Positions 61,572-64,000 of a stretch of DNA of 64,000 nucleotides are shown piece by piece. Below the pieces are notes generated by a model. It was not told where the DNA came from. It did no database searches and saw nothing but the letters and a program-made list of their open reading frames with translations. The stretch's first letter is position 1, and the number at the start of each line of letters is the position of its first letter. The position numbers and the translations under genes are program-made. This DNA comes from Styela clava (Eukaryota > Chordata > Ascidiacea > Stolidobranchia > Styelidae), in assembly GCF_964204865.1 (NCBI RefSeq), contig NC_135263.1:17033426-17097425 (forward strand), written 5' to 3'.

Positions 61572-62054
61572 TTATTGTGTATCACTGTCTAAAACTTTAC
61601 GCAACAGTCTTTCACCCCAAAATTCCTCAAGATCAAATGGTTGAAAATCAGGATTAATACATTCATGTCTTTCAACGTATTGCACACATCCTTTTCTTTG
61701 TTGCTGAGTGTCTGTATTATTTAAATCTGCTTTCACCTTCTCCCATTCTTCTTTAACAAATTTAATGTTATTTTCATGCTGTGGGGTTATTGGAGAATGA
61801 CTACGATTCATTGGTGAAACGTTCAGACCTTGACCGAAGATTAACTTAGGTGGACAGGTATCTTGCTGGCACAAATTGTCTCGGAATTCCACTGGAGACT
61901 GAGCAACAGGTCTTTTTTCCTGGTGACTATGAACAATGGGACGATTTCGTAACGAATTTATTTTAGTTGCTGGTTTGCTGCTGATATAGGTGTGCATGCT
62001 TATACAAATTATGCTAATTAGAAATAGATAGGCTGTAAAGTACAACATTTTCAT
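61572..62054 (-). CDS. Uncharacterised secreted or type II membrane protein, 160 aa
   Basis: I do not recognise the family. The single-exon frame starts at an ATG (a second Met at residue 3) and opens with a hydrophobic segment, MLYFTAYLFLISIICISMHT (about 3-22), either a signal peptide or a signal anchor. The rest is hydrophilic and Pro/Gln/Asn-rich. Four cysteines (NLCQQDTCPP and GCVQYVERHEC) could form two disulfides. There is a possible N-glycosylation site (LNNTDT) and another at MNRSH. The C-terminal block HECINPDFQPFDLEEFWGER is the most conserved-looking part. Compact length, ordered features and stable composition argue for a real gene; a longer multi-exon protein cannot be excluded. 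Extracellular or Golgi-lumen location is inferred from the N-terminus only. Confidence 0.6.
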   Translation of the reverse strand: MKMLYFTAYLFLISIICISMHTYISSKPATKINSLRNRPIVHSHQEKRPVAQSPVEFRDNLCQQDTCPPKLIFGQGLNVSPMNRSHSPITPQHENNIKFVKEEWEKVKADLNNTDTQQQRKGCVQYVERHECINPDFQPFDLEEFWGERLLRKVLDSDTQ

Positions 62055-62886
62055 GATTAGGATAGGATTTCATAGAGCACACTACAAAAAACATCTGTAT
62101 GTTTTTTATCATGATTCTTTAATGTGACGCTTTTTTATATTTTTCGTTCCCAGCAATAGTTTAGGTAGTTAGAAATAACTATTGGTTAACCAATTGAATG
62201 TGTCAGGTACATGAATATGTATGATGTAGAAAACTCTAAATAAGCAGCTGTTTCACAAACCATAGTAAAATTATTAAAAAATTATGGTGTTCCAAATGCA
62301 TAGATTTGATTCATTAATAAAGGCATAGATGGCCAATGGTTATATAAACATCAGCAACATCAGTACAGCACAATTCTCCGATTCCAAGAATAGCCCCGAC
62401 ATTATTGGTGCATAGTGCAGGACCATGCAACTGTTTTTTGCAATGGGCCTAACCATTAAAGTATGGTGACACAGAGTGTCATACTATCAAAAAAATCGTA
62501 TTGCTGCATTTCGCACAGTTTTAGTGAAATGCTTGATGAAATGTCTGCCAGTATCGACAAGGAAAGTGAAACTTGAATTTGACTTGAGGCTTGTGTGATG
62601 CTCGCCCACACTCATGGGATGCCAGCCCACACTCAGTGTGACTGGGCCGAGCTTGGTAGGCTATTGCATTTGCGTAGAATGTATCAGCTTAGTTCTGAAG
62701 TTATGGTCTATATATTATGAGGGCAAAAAGTTTTCACGAAGTAATATTTATACAGGTGAATATAATAATTTTGTGCAATAGTGCCCCTGATATCAGTAGA
62801 CTACCGAGGCGCATGTTCACTAAATGCCGTAGTACGATACTTCTAGTTGGCGTGGCACAAACATTTTTGGATATGTTATCCATAAC

Positions 62887-63190
62887 CCCCACCTGGCTAC
62901 TCATCCAAAAATGACGTCACTACGACGTCACAATCACATCATAGAGATTGTCAAAGAAAAGCTACCATCACTCAGAATGGCATCTCCGCCAACGATAACG
63001 AACTCGCTAACGCCAGCAATCTTTCTTATATCGGGATCGTTATGGCAAGAAAACGAGAGAAACAGCTTGCTGAGTGTTCGTCTGCACGTTTTGAATGATG
63101 ATCCGTAAAAAATACTTCGACGGGCCTTATTTGGTCACTGTGATATTGTAGTGATGTAATTTATGGATGACATAATGAGGTGGGGGTTGG
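62887..63190. mobile_element. Inverted-repeat element with CRE-like motifs
   Basis: The left end AACCCCCACCTGGCTACTCA and the right end, reverse complemented AACCCCCACCTCATTATGTC, start imperfect inverted arms of about 45 bp. The left arm contains TGACGTCACTACGACGTCAC, two CRE-like TGACGTCA/CGACGTCA words; in the right arm the corresponding positions are degenerate. No coding sequence. Confidence 0.5.
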
Positions 63191-63240
63191 CCAGTCTGGA
63201 TTTCATGGCCTTTTTGAACGAGAAATTGGGCATTGCAGCT

Positions 63241-64000
63241 CAGGGTTGTCCAAAACGAATCGAATATTCGAATATCAAAGTATTCGAATACCTTTTCGTC
63301 TGATTTTCGAATAATTCCGAATAGTAGCCACTTTTCGCCGTAAACGTGGTGTTTCGTTTTACGGGAATCTTCAAGCGACTTTTTACGCTGTCTCACGCAT
63401 TGTAATGACGATGAAATAGAATCGGCACTTTGATTGTTTATATTCTGTGCGACCGTACGTCGCATAGTGTTGCGAGTTGCGACACATTTGCACATTTAGG
63501 AAAGTATGTCAATTTTATTCCTATGTGGCCTGCTTATTATTATATCAATCATGATATTTAATCGCAGGCCGGTTATCGTTACTTTACGGAGAAACACGGC
63601 CACCGAGATAAAGTGATTTGCGACCCTTTCGTTTTGCCGATTCAGCAGAACACGACAGGGACAGGAAAACACAGCTGCGAAATAACCTGTGCACGTACAG
63701 TGTAGTACTTATCAAATTCCAAAATTATTTCAACATTCGGGTTAATAGGTTGTCCAAAATGATTGCCGCTTTACAACTTAAATTTACCGCTTTATTGTTA
63801 AAAATAGTTAATTCTGTGCGTATGATTCTACAAAACTAACATGATCTGGTTCTAAACATATAAAATTATTAGCGCATATCAGCATAACTGAACAACAGGG
63901 ACACAATTTTTCTACCCGTCTTGTTGGAGGCCTATATGGAAAAAAAACCTTTGAGAGCTAAAAATAGATATCGTCCTATTTGCCATGTGGACTTATTAGC
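63241..64000. mobile_element. Left end of a hAT-like element (right end not found)
   Basis: CAGGGTTGTCCAAAACGAAT followed by repeated ATTCGAATA words is typical of one hAT group and resembles the right end of the element at 46357-47983 (AGGGTGGACAAAATC). GTTGTCCAAAATG recurs near 63748. No matching right terminus was seen before the window ends. Confidence 0.5.

Larger units (their letters stand above)
62055..64000. other. Gene-free right edge with repeats
   Basis: No coding gene is supported. 62887-63190 is an inverted-repeat element, and at 63241 a hAT-type end begins; both are listed separately. Frames at 62717-62914, 63127-63495 and 63618-63839 have no recognisable domains and overlap these repeats. 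Confidence 0.45.

Noticed and set aside
1..64000. CRISPR arrays, operons or other prokaryotic features
   Set aside because: All genes have spliceosomal introns and animal-type domains; no regularly spaced short repeats are present.

Overview
This is a eukaryotic, metazoan nuclear window. It is AT-rich, has many short introns with GT..AG ends, and is crowded with DNA transposons and SINE-like repeats. The conserved genes (outer-arm dynein intermediate chain, SKA3, CEP112, RNF34/rififylin, DUSP19) and the compact spacing fit an invertebrate deuterostome such as an ascidian tunicate. That placement is inferred; no species-diagnostic sequence was found.

Layout. 1-2.5 kb (+): the last exons of an axonemal dynein intermediate chain 2 (DNAI2) gene that starts before the window. 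3.2-3.8 kb (-): a single-exon DUSP19-like dual-specificity phosphatase, convergent with DNAI2. 6.3-7.3 kb (-): an RNF34/RFFL-type E3 ubiquitin ligase with a FYVE-like zinc finger and a C-terminal RING. 7.3-16.5 kb: a gene-poor block of hAT elements (8-bp target duplications), SINE-like repeats and a tandem duplication. 16.5-30.1 kb (+): a 26-exon gene whose spliced frame is open throughout (1126 aa), with two calponin-homology domains followed by two ankyrin-repeat clusters; I do not recognise a named orthologue. 32.3-39.4 kb (-): a 15-exon SKA3 gene (550 aa). 40.9-59.3 kb (-): a 25-exon CEP112 gene (935 aa), complete from start to stop. Its last intron holds a full-length hAT transposon with an uninterrupted 645-aa transposase, matching terminal inverted repeats and a perfect 8-bp target duplication. 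61.6-62.1 kb (-): a single-exon 160-aa secreted or type II membrane protein of unknown function. The last 2 kb holds an inverted-repeat element and the left end of another hAT-like element.

Three of the recognised genes belong to centrosome, cilium or spindle biology (DNAI2, CEP112, SKA3). The sequence gives no sign that they are co-regulated; they lie on both strands and are transcribed separately. Exon coordinates were read by eye from splice signals and checked by phase: every junction listed for the CH-ankyrin gene, SKA3 and CEP112 keeps the frame, and each total is divisible by three. No rRNA gene, functional tRNA gene or CRISPR array was found.
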